A stretch of DNA of 18,204 nt from Burkholderiales bacterium (GTDB lineage Bacteria > Pseudomonadota > Gammaproteobacteria > Burkholderiales > Burkholderiaceae_D), in assembly GCA_005800405.1 (NCBI GenBank), contig SYFN01000119.1, positions 1 to 18,204 on the forward strand, given 5' to 3'. This document shows, one piece after another, positions 1-7,318 of the stretch (the first letter of the stretch is position 1; each line of letters begins with the position of its first letter). The notes under the pieces were generated by a model. It saw only the letters and a program-made list of their open reading frames with translations. It did no database searches and was not told the origin of the DNA. Both the position numbers and the translations under genes were made by a program.

Positions 1-132
1 TCTACGGTTACTGATGCAGAGCTTAAAATGATCGAAGATCGATTGAATCACCGCCCCAGAAAACGATTGGGATTTAAAACCCCGCATCAGGTGTTTCATG
101 AATCTCTAAACCGTGTTGCACTTCGTACTTGA
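1..132 (+). CDS. IS30-family transposase, C-terminal fragment (cut by window edge)
   Basis: The window opens inside a reading frame that encodes 43 residues and ends with TGA at 130-132. The peptide contains LNHRPRKRLGFKTPHQVF, the typical C-terminal end of IS30-family DDE transposases (the region of the last catalytic Glu helix and the conserved N-x-R-P-R-K-x-L-G-x-x-T-P motif). The rest of the gene lies upstream of the window, so intactness cannot be judged. In this family the right inverted repeat often overlaps or directly follows the stop codon, so the element probably ends near 130-150, but the partner repeat is not visible. It points towards the neighbouring leftward SUMF1-domain gene, whose stop is only 53 bases away. 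Confidence 0.85.
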   Translation, partial: STVTDAELKMIEDRLNHRPRKRLGFKTPHQVFHESLNRVALRT

Positions 133-185
133 AACCACGTGTACTAATTACTATCTGCCGACTCATTCAGTCAGCAGAATTGCAA

Positions 186-959
186 TCAATCCGAGCGAGC
201 AACGCGCAGACCGAAATAGGGACTTTTCAGCGTGGTTGCAAAGCGCGAACGGAAAGCCGATCTCAGCATACGCGCGACATTGAACCAAGAGCCGCCACGG
301 TTAACGCGAGACTCGCAATTACCTTCTTCCCATGCAGCCTGCGTTTGAGGTGCGCCTTGGTAACTTGGGTTCCAGCAATCCTGTGTCCACTCCCACACAT
401 TGCCGTACATGTCATACAGCCCGAAGTGATTCGGCTTTTTCTCGCCAACCGCGTGCGCTTCCTTGCCTGAATTGGCGCCGAACCAGGCATACGCATCGAG
501 GGAAGCCATTTCATCACTGTCGTAGTACTCTTTCAAGGTGCCGGCACGCGCCGCATATTCCCATTCTGCCTCGCTGGGTAAACGATATTGCTTGCCAGTG
601 AGTTGGCTCAGCTTTTCCACAAAACTCTGTGCCATCTCCCAGCTCACATGATCAACCGGGAAATTCTTGCCTTCATTTTCGCTGGGGTTCTCACCCATGA
701 CGGCGACCCACTCTGCCTGAGTCACTTCATACCTACCAAGGCTGAAGGATTTCATTTGTATGGTACGCGCCGGCTTTTCTTTGTCATTGCTGCTATCGTT
801 CGGCGCCGATTTCGCGGTGTCTGGGGTACCCATCGCGAAGCTACCCGCAGGAATAACGACCATTTCGGGACAAGTCGCACAGTCCCGAAATGTCTTGATG
901 GTGTCCGCAAAAGCGGACGCAGCCGCACACAGTCCGACGAAAAGATAGATGGCGCGCAT
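186..959 (-). CDS. Secreted SUMF1/FGE-sulfatase-domain protein (non-FGE type)
   Basis: This gene encodes 257 residues with a Sec signal peptide (hydrophobic residues 3-17, likely cleavage after AFA, residue 18), so the protein probably acts in the periplasm or outside the cell. The start at 959 is chosen over one 24 bases upstream because AAGGAG stands 7 bases before it and the signal peptide then begins normally. The SUMF1/FGE-sulfatase fold spans about residues 30-257: MVVIPAGSFAMG (33-44), FPVDHVSW (100-107), YRLPSEAEWEYAARAG (125-140), LYDMYGNVWEW (181-191), NRGGSWFN (220-227) and a final GLRVAR (250-255). True formylglycine-generating enzymes carry two copper-binding cysteines after the RGGS motif. 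Here that stretch (RGGSWFNVARMLRSAFRSRF) has none, so sulfatase activation is unlikely. Cysteines at 27, 30, 195 and 215 could form disulfides. No sulfatase gene is nearby. The function is unknown: such domains also occur in binding proteins and non-heme iron enzymes. Confidence 0.9.
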   Translation of the reverse strand: MRAIYLFVGLCAAASAFADTIKTFRDCATCPEMVVIPAGSFAMGTPDTAKSAPNDSSNDKEKPARTIQMKSFSLGRYEVTQAEWVAVMGENPSENEGKNFPVDHVSWEMAQSFVEKLSQLTGKQYRLPSEAEWEYAARAGTLKEYYDSDEMASLDAYAWFGANSGKEAHAVGEKKPNHFGLYDMYGNVWEWTQDCWNPSYQGAPQTQAAWEEGNCESRVNRGGSWFNVARMLRSAFRSRFATTLKSPYFGLRVARSD

Positions 960-1227
960 GGTCGCTCTCCTTGTTATGGTCAACCTGCATCATACGCAAA
1001 ACCGGATGTCGCACTGCAGCGTGCGTCTGTCGACACTGGTTTGCCGCGAGGGATTGGCGGGATCAGAGGATGCTGTCATTCGGCAGACAGGCCGTTTCGA
1101 TGTGATATCTTTGCGTCTGGTTACCCGCGCGGTGTATCGGAATCATTACGATAAGATCAATCATTCAGACCACGAGATGCCCGCCAAAAAATGGGATAAA
1201 AAGAATAATGTAGCATCGGGGAAAAGA
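960..1227. promoter_or_regulatory. Divergent intergenic region between SUMF1 gene and SDR/RLP operon
   Basis: This 268-base gap separates two divergent genes and must hold both promoters. On the minus strand AAGGAG at about 967-972 is the ribosome binding site of the SUMF1 gene, and a TATGAT box lies upstream near 993, without a convincing -35. On the plus side the heptamer AATCATT occurs twice (1141-1147 and 1159-1165), 18 bases apart on the same face of the helix, just ahead of the SDR start. This could be a pair of regulator half-sites. No clear sigma-70 promoter could be assigned for the operon. Confidence 0.35.
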
Positions 1228-2004
1228 GTGAATCAGGAAGTCAAACCCGCATCACGCGTGGCTGTCGTGACCGGTGGCGCCATGGGTATCGGCGCGGAAG
1301 TGGTTGAGCGCCTCGCGCGTATCGGTCACCATGTAGTGATTGCCGATCGCGATGAAGCCGCCAGCGCCGCGATGGTCGCGCGATTGCAATCGCAACAGCT
1401 GTCTGTGATGGCCATTCCGATTGACGTGAGCGATTCTGTGCAAATCGCAACGGCTTTTGGTGTCATCTCAAACACGCTTGGTCGCTGCGATATTCTGGTC
1501 AATTGCGCGGGTGTCGCCAAAGTGTTTCCTTTCGTTGATTTCCCGCTCGAGGAATTCGAGCGCACGATGAACATCAATGTCACTGGTACCCTGCTCTGCA
1601 GCCAACACGCTGCTCGTCAGATGATGCACCATCAGTGGGGGCGAATCATCAATATCGCTTCGGTCGCCGGCATGCGCGCGGTAGGTACGGGCCGCACTGC
1701 CTATGGCACCTCCAAAGGTGCTGTCATTGCACTGACCCGACAAATGGCCGTCGAACTCGCAGAATATGGCATTACTGCGAATGCAGTGGCACCAGGCCCC
1801 GTGGATACACCGATGACGCAGCTGTTGCATACTGCGCAATTTCGCACCGAGTATTCGAAAGCCATTCCAATGAATCGCTACGGTACGGTGTCTGAGATTG
1901 GCGCTGCAGTACAATTTCTCGCCTCCGATGATGCTGCCTACATCACCGGTATTGCAATGCCAGTCGATGGCGGATTTTTATCCAGCGGTGCTCGCGGTCT
2001 TTAA
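1228..2004 (+). CDS. SDR-family NAD(P)-dependent oxidoreductase (acid sugar cluster)
   Basis: This is a classical short-chain dehydrogenase of 258 residues when started at GTG 1228. That start gives the usual short leader before the first strand (VAVVTGG) and has GGGGA 6 bases ahead. An in-frame ATG at 1177 is possible, but further upstream extension is not, since it would run through the divergent promoter region. The cofactor loop TGGAMGIG is at residues 15-22 and an acidic residue ends strand 2 (D40), which suggests NAD rather than NADP. NCAG is at 92-95. The catalytic set is N118, S145, Y159 and K163 (Y-G-T-S-K), followed by PGPVDTPM. The stop TAA is immediately followed by the ATG of the RuBisCO-like protein gene, so the two are co-transcribed and probably co-translated. 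By context it should oxidise the acid sugar (or its alcohol/lactone precursor) to the keto form used by the kinase and RLP. The precise substrate is inferred only. Confidence 0.9.
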   Translation: MNQEVKPASRVAVVTGGAMGIGAEVVERLARIGHHVVIADRDEAASAAMVARLQSQQLSVMAIPIDVSDSVQIATAFGVISNTLGRCDILVNCAGVAKVFPFVDFPLEEFERTMNINVTGTLLCSQHAARQMMHHQWGRIINIASVAGMRAVGTGRTAYGTSKGAVIALTRQMAVELAEYGITANAVAPGPVDTPMTQLLHTAQFRTEYSKAIPMNRYGTVSEIGAAVQFLASDDAAYITGIAMPVDGGFLSSGARGL

Positions 2005-3222
2005 ATGATGCATATCAGCACAGGCATGCGCATCGAAGCCGTCTACCACCTTGAAACGGCGGATGATCCAGAGAAGGTGGCTGCACTGATCGCAGGCGAA
2101 CAATCCTCGGGGACTTTCGTCGCCATTCCCGGTGAAGATGAAGCGCTAAAGACGCGCGCCGCCGCGCGATATGAAATCACTGTGCTGGATCAGCCGGGCA
2201 GCAGCGAGGCGAGACATTACGAGCTCAAACTGTCATGGCCGCTGGAGAATCTCGGGCCATCACTGCCCAATCTGATGGCTACTGTCGCCGGCAATCTGTA
2301 CGAACTCAAACCTGTGCGCTCGCTGCGGCTGATGGATATGACGTTACCGCCCTCATTTGAGCAGGCGTATCCTGGTCCGGCGTTTGGCATCGCGGGCACA
2401 CGCGCACTCACTGGCGCACAGCAAGGACCACTGATAGGTACGATCATCAAACCCTCGGTAGGACTCAGCCCGCAGGATACTGCGAATGTCGTAGCTCAGC
2501 TGTGCGAGGCTGGGGTTGACTTTATCAAAGATGATGAGCTTCAGGCAGATGGGCCAGCCTGCCCTTTTGATGAGCGCGTCACGCTGTCGATGGCCGTCAT
2601 CAACCGCCATGCCGAGCGGTCGGGTAAAAAGGTGATGTATGCATTCAATCTGACCGGCGAGCTCGATGAAATGAAACGCCGCCATGACCTGGTGCAGCAG
2701 CTTGGTGGCACCGCCGTGATGCTAAGTCTGAATTCTGTCGGTATGGCGGGCTTCAATGCCTTTCGCCGTCATGCGCAATTACCCATTCACGCGCATCGTA
2801 ACGGCTGGGGTTATGTACAAGCGGGCTGGTCTTACACGGCATGGCAAAAGCTGTGGCGCCTGGCTGGCGTGGATCACATGCACGTTAATGGTATTGCCAA
2901 CAAGTTTCAGGAAGACGATGACAGTGTGATCGCTTCGGCGCGCGCTTGCCTGACGCCGATGTTTGCTGGCAAACCCTGCACGATCATGCCAGTGTTCTCC
3001 TCGGGCCAGACCGTCAGGCAGGCAGCACCCACATGGGAGCGGATGCAATCGACTGATCTGATTTTTCTCGCCGGCGGTGGATTGTTCGCGCATCCCGGTG
3101 GGATTGCCGCGGGTGTGAGCGCCCTTCGGCAGTCCTGGTCAGCAGCCATCGCAGGGACACCGCTCGATGTCGCTGCGAAAACCCATCGCGAATTACGTGA
3201 AGCACTGGAAAAATTTGCATGA
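2005..3222 (+). CDS. RuBisCO-like protein (RLP), probably acid-sugar-phosphate decarboxylase/hydrolase (OiaX/OiaT-like)
   Basis: The 405-residue protein has the full large-subunit RuBisCO fold. Aligned by eye to spinach RbcL: GTIIKPSVGLSP (145-156) holds K149 (= K175) but has S151 where RuBisCO has K177. FIKDDE (173-178) keeps the carbamylated lysine K175 (= K201) and the metal ligands D177 and E178. HAHR (262-265) matches H292/H294/R295. Loop-6 lysine K300 (= K334) is present in NGIANKFQEDD, S332 matches S379, and GGG (357-359) and HPGG match the phosphate loop. The metal site is therefore intact, unlike enolase or DK-MTP-1P enolase types that lose several residues, but the site differs from CO2-fixing RuBisCO. 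RLPs next to DUF1537 kinases are known to work on 3-oxo-isoapionate 4-phosphate in D-apionate catabolism (OiaX decarboxylase, OiaT transcarboxylase/hydrolase). That is the best family guess here. ATG 2005 abuts the SDR stop. A start at 2026 (MRIEAVYHLE) is also possible. Confidence 0.9.
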   Translation: MMHISTGMRIEAVYHLETADDPEKVAALIAGEQSSGTFVAIPGEDEALKTRAAARYEITVLDQPGSSEARHYELKLSWPLENLGPSLPNLMATVAGNLYELKPVRSLRLMDMTLPPSFEQAYPGPAFGIAGTRALTGAQQGPLIGTIIKPSVGLSPQDTANVVAQLCEAGVDFIKDDELQADGPACPFDERVTLSMAVINRHAERSGKKVMYAFNLTGELDEMKRRHDLVQQLGGTAVMLSLNSVGMAGFNAFRRHAQLPIHAHRNGWGYVQAGWSYTAWQKLWRLAGVDHMHVNGIANKFQEDDDSVIASARACLTPMFAGKPCTIMPVFSSGQTVRQAAPTWERMQSTDLIFLAGGGLFAHPGGIAAGVSALRQSWSAAIAGTPLDVAAKTHRELREALEKFA

Positions 3223-3260
3223 GTGCTGTTGCGTTTTCGCGCGGATGAGGCCATAAGATC

Positions 3261-4631
3261 ATGAACGATGCGAACACGGCCTTGCAGGCCAAGGTCCTGT
3301 TTTATGGCGATGATTTTACCGGTGCTTCGGACAATGCTGCACAATATGCACGACACGGACTGAAGACGGTTTTATTCTTTTCCGATCCTGGTATGGATTT
3401 CCTCGAACAATCGGCCCGAAACTATGACGTACTGGGCGTTGCCGGTACGGCGCGGTCCCTTGATCCCGATGGTATGCGTGCCGAGCTGGTACCCGTACTC
3501 GAAAAATTTCGGCAGCTCGATATACCGTTGGTGCAGTACAAATGCTGCTCAACCTTTGACTCCTCCCCCGATACAGGCAGCCTCGGTCATGCAATGCAAC
3601 TGATGCAAGCCTGCTGGCCAGGTAGCCTGATACCTGTGTTGGCAGCCACGCCCGAGTTCGGCCGTTACACCATCTTCGGTCATCACTATGCACGCGCAGG
3701 CACAACCGTACATCGACTCGACCGTCATCCCGTGATGTCACGTCATCCGGTGACGCCGATGCACGAATCTGATTTATCTTTGGTGCTCGCTCAGCAAGGC
3801 TTTAACCCAGGCCATGCGGTCGATTTACGTCTGCTGGATCATTTTGAAGCAACACCCGACGTGCTGGCCAACGAGCTCATGGCGCACGACAGCGTGGTCT
3901 TCGATGGTTACACGTTAAAGCAAGTCATGACTGCTGCAGCGAGCTTGTGGCATGTGTCGCAACGACGTCAGGTGTGTGCGATGGCAGCACAGGGATTTGC
4001 CCACGGACTCGGTACATGGTTGCGCCTGTCCGGGCGACTGACCTCAAGCCCGCCCGCGCACAAACTTGCTGCGGTTGACCGACTGCTGGTGCTGTCAGGC
4101 AGTTGCTCGTCCTTGTCTGCGGATCAGATTGCTTGGGCACGGAGAGCCGGCTTTCTGACGATGCGTGCAGAGCGCAGCCTGCTGACCTGCGAAGATCCCG
4201 GCGCACTGGACTCGCTGGAGAAGCGCATGCTGGATGCATTGAAATCCGGTACTAGCGTGATTGTCTTCACCGCAGAGGGACCGGATGATGCGCAGCTGTC
4301 CACGGCATCGACTCAGCCTTTAAATGCGTTGGCGGTAGCACAGCGTATCGGCCATCTTTTCGCTAGACTGGCGCGAGTGGCATTTGAACGGGTTGGGCTA
4401 CAGAGGCTGGTCGTAGCCGGTGGTGACTCGTCCAGCTTTACGATGCGCGACATACTCGCGAGCGCACTTGAGATTAAAGCAAGTCACTTCGGACAAAACG
4501 CCCATGTCTGCACCTTGTTATCCGATGACCCGCTCATCAACAATAAGGAAGTACTGCTCAAAGGTGGACAGGTAGGTCAAGCGGATCTGTATGGTCTGAT
4601 GCTGAATGGCTTCAGCGATTCAAGCGCATAA
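3261..4631 (+). CDS. Four-carbon acid sugar kinase family protein (DUF1537; OiaK/OtnK-like)
   Basis: The protein has 456 residues, normal length for the family. The N-terminal sugar-binding domain starts with the signature VLFYGDDFTGASD (residues 12-24). The C-terminal nucleotide-binding domain carries VAGGDSSSFT (385-394) and LLKGGQVGQ (432-440), the usual G-G-D and K-G-G-x-x-G motifs. Members phosphorylate D-/L-threonate, D-erythronate, 3-oxo-tetronates or 3-oxo-isoapionate with ATP in the cytoplasm. With the RLP 38 bases upstream, it most likely makes the phosphorylated keto acid that the RLP consumes. The substrate is not determinable from motifs alone. Start ATG 3261 follows a weak GAGG element. 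The unit SDR-RLP-kinase ends here: no transporter, lactonase, aldolase or regulator gene accompanies it within the window. Confidence 0.92.
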   Translation: MNDANTALQAKVLFYGDDFTGASDNAAQYARHGLKTVLFFSDPGMDFLEQSARNYDVLGVAGTARSLDPDGMRAELVPVLEKFRQLDIPLVQYKCCSTFDSSPDTGSLGHAMQLMQACWPGSLIPVLAATPEFGRYTIFGHHYARAGTTVHRLDRHPVMSRHPVTPMHESDLSLVLAQQGFNPGHAVDLRLLDHFEATPDVLANELMAHDSVVFDGYTLKQVMTAAASLWHVSQRRQVCAMAAQGFAHGLGTWLRLSGRLTSSPPAHKLAAVDRLLVLSGSCSSLSADQIAWARRAGFLTMRAERSLLTCEDPGALDSLEKRMLDALKSGTSVIVFTAEGPDDAQLSTASTQPLNALAVAQRIGHLFARLARVAFERVGLQRLVVAGGDSSSFTMRDILASALEIKASHFGQNAHVCTLLSDDPLINNKEVLLKGGQVGQADLYGLMLNGFSDSSA

Positions 4632-4754
4632 TCCAACATCACCTATCACCCACACCTGACTCAATCGGGGTAAAGTGTCGCCTCGCAGAAAAATACGAAT
4701 ATTCTCGCAATATCAACAAATAATAAACACAATAACTTATCCGAGGCACAACTC

Positions 4755-5171
4755 ATGAAGCGATTGATTGTCGGCGCAGCGCTCCTGATCACCCTGCAAG
4801 CAGCCAGCGCACAAAATATTTTCGAAATCTCGCCCGATTCGTCGAACCCGAATTACACCCAGTGCAAATTCAAAGAGTACGATGAAAGTGCTTTGCTGAT
4901 CACGACCTATATGGGCTCACTGGTCGCATCGAAATTCGAAAAGACCTGCTCGAACGAATTTTTGGCTCGCGCCAAGGATGGCAAGCGCAAACATGATGCA
5001 ATGCTGGTAGCCGCTGACCAGCAAATAGGTTACTGCTACTCGGACAAAGATATGCAGTTCATTCGCAACTTGCTGATCACAGCAGTCGGCAAAATACCCG
5101 ATTTCTGTGAATCAAAAAATGTCGCTGACGCGATTGAAAATTGGGTGAAGCGACTCAACCAGGAAAACTGA
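4755..5171 (+). CDS. Small secreted four-cysteine protein, function unknown
   Basis: The gene encodes 138 residues starting with a clean Sec signal peptide (KR, hydrophobic 5-16, cleavage after ASA at residue 19), preceded by GAGG 10 bases before the ATG. The mature part of about 119 residues has four cysteines (37, 65, 94, 118), consistent with two disulfides in the periplasm. Charged helices (FEKTCSNEFLARAKDGKRKH, DKDMQFIRNLLITAVGKIPDF) suggest an all-alpha fold, loosely like the HdeA/Rap1a-type small periplasmic proteins, but I do not recognise the family. It lies 123 bases downstream of the kinase in the same direction. The spacing and AT-rich leader suggest its own promoter rather than membership of the sugar operon. 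Confidence 0.8.
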   Translation: MKRLIVGAALLITLQAASAQNIFEISPDSSNPNYTQCKFKEYDESALLITTYMGSLVASKFEKTCSNEFLARAKDGKRKHDAMLVAADQQIGYCYSDKDMQFIRNLLITAVGKIPDFCESKNVADAIENWVKRLNQEN

Positions 5172-5184
5172 TCGGCGCTTTCTC

Positions 5185-5207
5185 GCGGACGCAAACACTG
5201 CGTCCGC
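5185..5207. terminator. Perfect 8-bp hairpin after small secreted protein gene
   Basis: GCGGACGC (5185-5192) and GCGTCCGC (5200-5207) form a perfect 8-bp GC-rich stem with the 7-base loop AAACACT, starting 13 bases after the stop codon of the upstream gene. No T run follows, so it is not a standard intrinsic terminator. It may act as a Rho-associated or mRNA-stabilising 3' hairpin. Confidence 0.45.
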
Positions 5208-5784
5208 CTCGCCTGCAAATCTGTGCAATTGAGCAGTCAGGTTGACCTATCTCCCTGAACCGCGTTCGAGGGACAGGCATTCTCTTATCAGTTTTTTTCG
5301 AGCGACTGCCGTCCTTGACGCCACCGTATTTCAACAAGCTTGCTGGAATCTTGACACTTTTTTTGGCAATTCTGAACTCGAGGTCAGGTTTTTTCTCAGC
5401 TTCCATTTTGGAAAATTCTCCAACACCTGAGTGTTCATCAGCCAGACGGTGATGATCAGGGGCGGAATCAGCTTCGAAAGCTTTTTTGAGTCCTTGTTGG
5501 TAGATACGCTCTACTGACTGGATTTCTTGATCCAAGTGTTGGAGCGACCTGTGCTTGGATTCATATGGTCTCCGCTCGATCGAGCTGTAGGTTCATCGCA
5601 AAAGCACCATTGAGGTCGCTGCGGATTGAGTCATCGTGGCATTATTCGCGCATGGGGACATCGCAACGTTAAAACCATCCAACGCCCGAGAGAGGAAGGC
5701 AAATTTTTAGGGGAATTTCGTGCAGCTTGCTGCTCAACAGCCGAGCGGTACCGGTGACGCAAGTGACCCGGTAGCGATAGAATC
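5208..5784. other. Intergenic region without a convincing gene
   Basis: About 580 bases lie between the small secreted protein and the stop of the HExxH protein. The only long open frame is leftward (5155-5535, TTG start). It encodes a very charged peptide (begins LDQEIQSVERIYQQGLKKAF) but overlaps the 3' end of the upstream gene and reads through the GC-rich hairpin. It lacks an ATG and a good ribosome binding site, and a stop lies about 22 codons upstream of the TTG, so it could be a gene remnant but is not called. T runs at 5291-5297 and 5359-5365 make the stretch locally AT-rich. No repeats or RNA gene were recognised. Confidence 0.4.
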
Positions 5785-6153
5785 TTACTCGTGCCAGTTC
5801 GCCTGAAAGCAATGACGCACCTCATGTCCCAGCGTGTGCATGTTCAGCTTTTTTTCGGTGAAAACGACACACACGTCATTTTCATAAAACGAGCAGGCCT
5901 TGAGCTCGTACCCGAAATCGCCATAACCGCGTAATCGCGCTTCGCGATCGCAGGTCGCCTGGATATTATCGACGGGTATCCAGGTGACCTTTGAGGTCAC
6001 CGTGAAATTCCGATTGCTGTCGAATATCTCGAATGGATTGTCGCCGTCCGTCACGGTTGCATGCACGGTGCTGGCGAAAAGGAAACCGACGAACGCTATC
6101 GTCCGTGCCAGTCCGGCGTGCTGCTCTGTGCGTGCACGGGAAAGTTCAGGCAT
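5785..6153 (-). CDS. Small secreted protein with C-terminal HExxH zinc-site motif
   Basis: The 122-residue protein has a long N-terminal signal (hydrophobic 18-31, cleavage likely after VHA, residue 32), leaving about 90 mature residues. GGGAG sits 6 bases before ATG 6153, supporting this start. The extreme C-terminus reads HTLGHEVRHCFQANWHE: H110-E111-x-x-H114 is a zincin-type metal/catalytic motif, with H121 as a possible third ligand (HExxHx6H, one residue longer than the metzincin spacing). Cysteines at 68, 87, 95 and 115 could pair. Known zinc peptidases are larger and have sequence after the motif, so this is either a minimal metalloprotease-like domain or a metal-binding protein. It lies 128 bases downstream of the bicarbonate transporter gene in the same direction and could be read from that promoter, but its own ribosome binding site is good. 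Confidence 0.75.
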   Translation of the reverse strand: MPELSRARTEQHAGLARTIAFVGFLFASTVHATVTDGDNPFEIFDSNRNFTVTSKVTWIPVDNIQATCDREARLRGYGDFGYELKACSFYENDVCVVFTEKKLNMHTLGHEVRHCFQANWHE

Positions 6154-6281
6154 GGATAACTCCCGTTTTGATTACAAGGATGTCGGCCCAAGGCTTTGCG
6201 GCCAATGATGTAAAGATAACTGCTTTGGAAAATTCCTGCAGAGCAGTCCATTACACAGCTTGTCAAAAAAAGAAGTCAGAC

Positions 6282-7298
6282 TCAGGCGAGTACCCGTCTG
6301 GCGGCCTCCGTGTAGAAAGGGATACCAAACAGAATATTCAGCAGAAAAGTAACGCCAAGGGACAAGCCCAGATAAAGCGACGGATTGGCCTCGGGAATTG
6401 CGTAACGCAAGACCGCTGGCACCACGATGTACGAAGCGCTGGCCGAGAGCACCATGATGAGCGCAGCGTCGGCGACCGGCAAAGACAGCAGCACCGACAC
6501 CAGCAGTGCGATGCTAGCGTGCGCCACGGGGGCCAGTGCGGCATAAGCGATCAGTATCGGCGACTTGCCCTGCACATCACGCATGCTGCGCGCAACCATC
6601 AAGCCCATATCCAACAGAAAAAAAGCCAGCATGCCTTTGAAGAGATCGGTTGAAAACGTCTGCATCATGACTTTGCCCGCCTCGCCACTCAGGTAGCCAA
6701 TGAACAAAGAAGCCAGCAACAGCAGATGCGCCCCGCTGGTAAAAGACCCATGAATGACTTTGCCCATGGAGGGCGCGGAAAAACTGCCGCCCCCTGAACC
6801 CACCATGGCCCCAATGCCACTCTGGTTAGCGACCACCTGCGCGCTCGCCTGCTTTTGGCGAATCATGTTGGCAAGTAGCACCGCCATCAGAATCGCGGGC
6901 GACTCCATAAGGACCATCGCGACCGCCATGTGCCCACCGGGCGACATCTGCTGAGATTCGAGATACTGCATCGCCGTCACGAAGGTCACTGCACTAACCG
7001 AGCCGTAGGAGGCAGCGACGGCAGCGGCAACGAATCGCGCAACCCGATTTCTCAGAAACAGGTAGCCCAGCGCCGGTACAACGAAAGCCATCAGGATCGC
7101 GGCGAAAAGGCTGATCATCACCGAGGGATTCAGACCTGACGCCGCAAGGGCGAAGCCACCTTTCAGACCCAATGCCATCAGAAGGTAAAGAGACAGGAAT
7201 TTGGCCGTGGCGGCGGGCATCTCCAAATCAGAGCGGAACCAGCCAGCGATCACGCCAAATACAAAAAAAAGAATTGCCGGGTCGAGCAGATTTTGCAT
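6282..7298 (-). CDS. SbtA-family sodium-dependent bicarbonate transporter
   Basis: The 338-residue, very hydrophobic protein matches the SbtA (DUF897) family: LYLLMALGLKGGFALA (about 38-52), SYGSVSAVTFVTAMQYL, a LMESPAI motif, then a polar cytoplasmic loop rich in Gln, Ala, Gly and Ser (about 160-195), and a second five-helix half ending near the C-terminus. Two inverted five-helix repeats are the known fold. The family imports bicarbonate with sodium, best studied in cyanobacteria. The start at 7298 is chosen because AGAGG lies 4 bases upstream. An in-frame ATG at 7331 would overlap the operator. No gene for the PII-like partner SbtB is adjacent. It is divergent from a LysR gene, which is the usual arrangement for a transporter and its own regulator. 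Substrate is assigned by family only, since many proteobacterial members are untested. Confidence 0.88.
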   Translation of the reverse strand: MQNLLDPAILFFVFGVIAGWFRSDLEMPAATAKFLSLYLLMALGLKGGFALAASGLNPSVMISLFAAILMAFVVPALGYLFLRNRVARFVAAAVAASYGSVSAVTFVTAMQYLESQQMSPGGHMAVAMVLMESPAILMAVLLANMIRQKQASAQVVANQSGIGAMVGSGGGSFSAPSMGKVIHGSFTSGAHLLLLASLFIGYLSGEAGKVMMQTFSTDLFKGMLAFFLLDMGLMVARSMRDVQGKSPILIAYAALAPVAHASIALLVSVLLSLPVADAALIMVLSASASYIVVPAVLRYAIPEANPSLYLGLSLGVTFLLNILFGIPFYTEAARRVLA

Positions 7299-7318
7299 AC
7301 ATCCTCTTTTAGACAAGG

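Noticed and set aside
949..1227. N-terminal extension of the first SDR back to 949
   Set aside because: The frame is open, but the extra 93 residues have no SDR-like features and would overlap the divergent promoter region and the start of the SUMF1 gene. The SDR fold starts properly from GTG 1228 (or ATG 1177).
2005..3222. Reading the RLP as a true CO2-fixing RuBisCO linked to the nearby SbtA/CbbR-like pair
   Set aside because: The K177 position is Ser, no phosphoribulokinase or small subunit is present, and the direct neighbours are an SDR and an acid sugar kinase. The transporter and regulator form a separate unit more than 1.6 kb away.
5155..5535. Leftward 126-codon reading frame as a gene
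   Set aside because: It has a TTG start, no ribosome binding site, overlaps the 3' end of the secreted protein gene and runs through the hairpin. No family was recognised, so it is only mentioned as a possible remnant.
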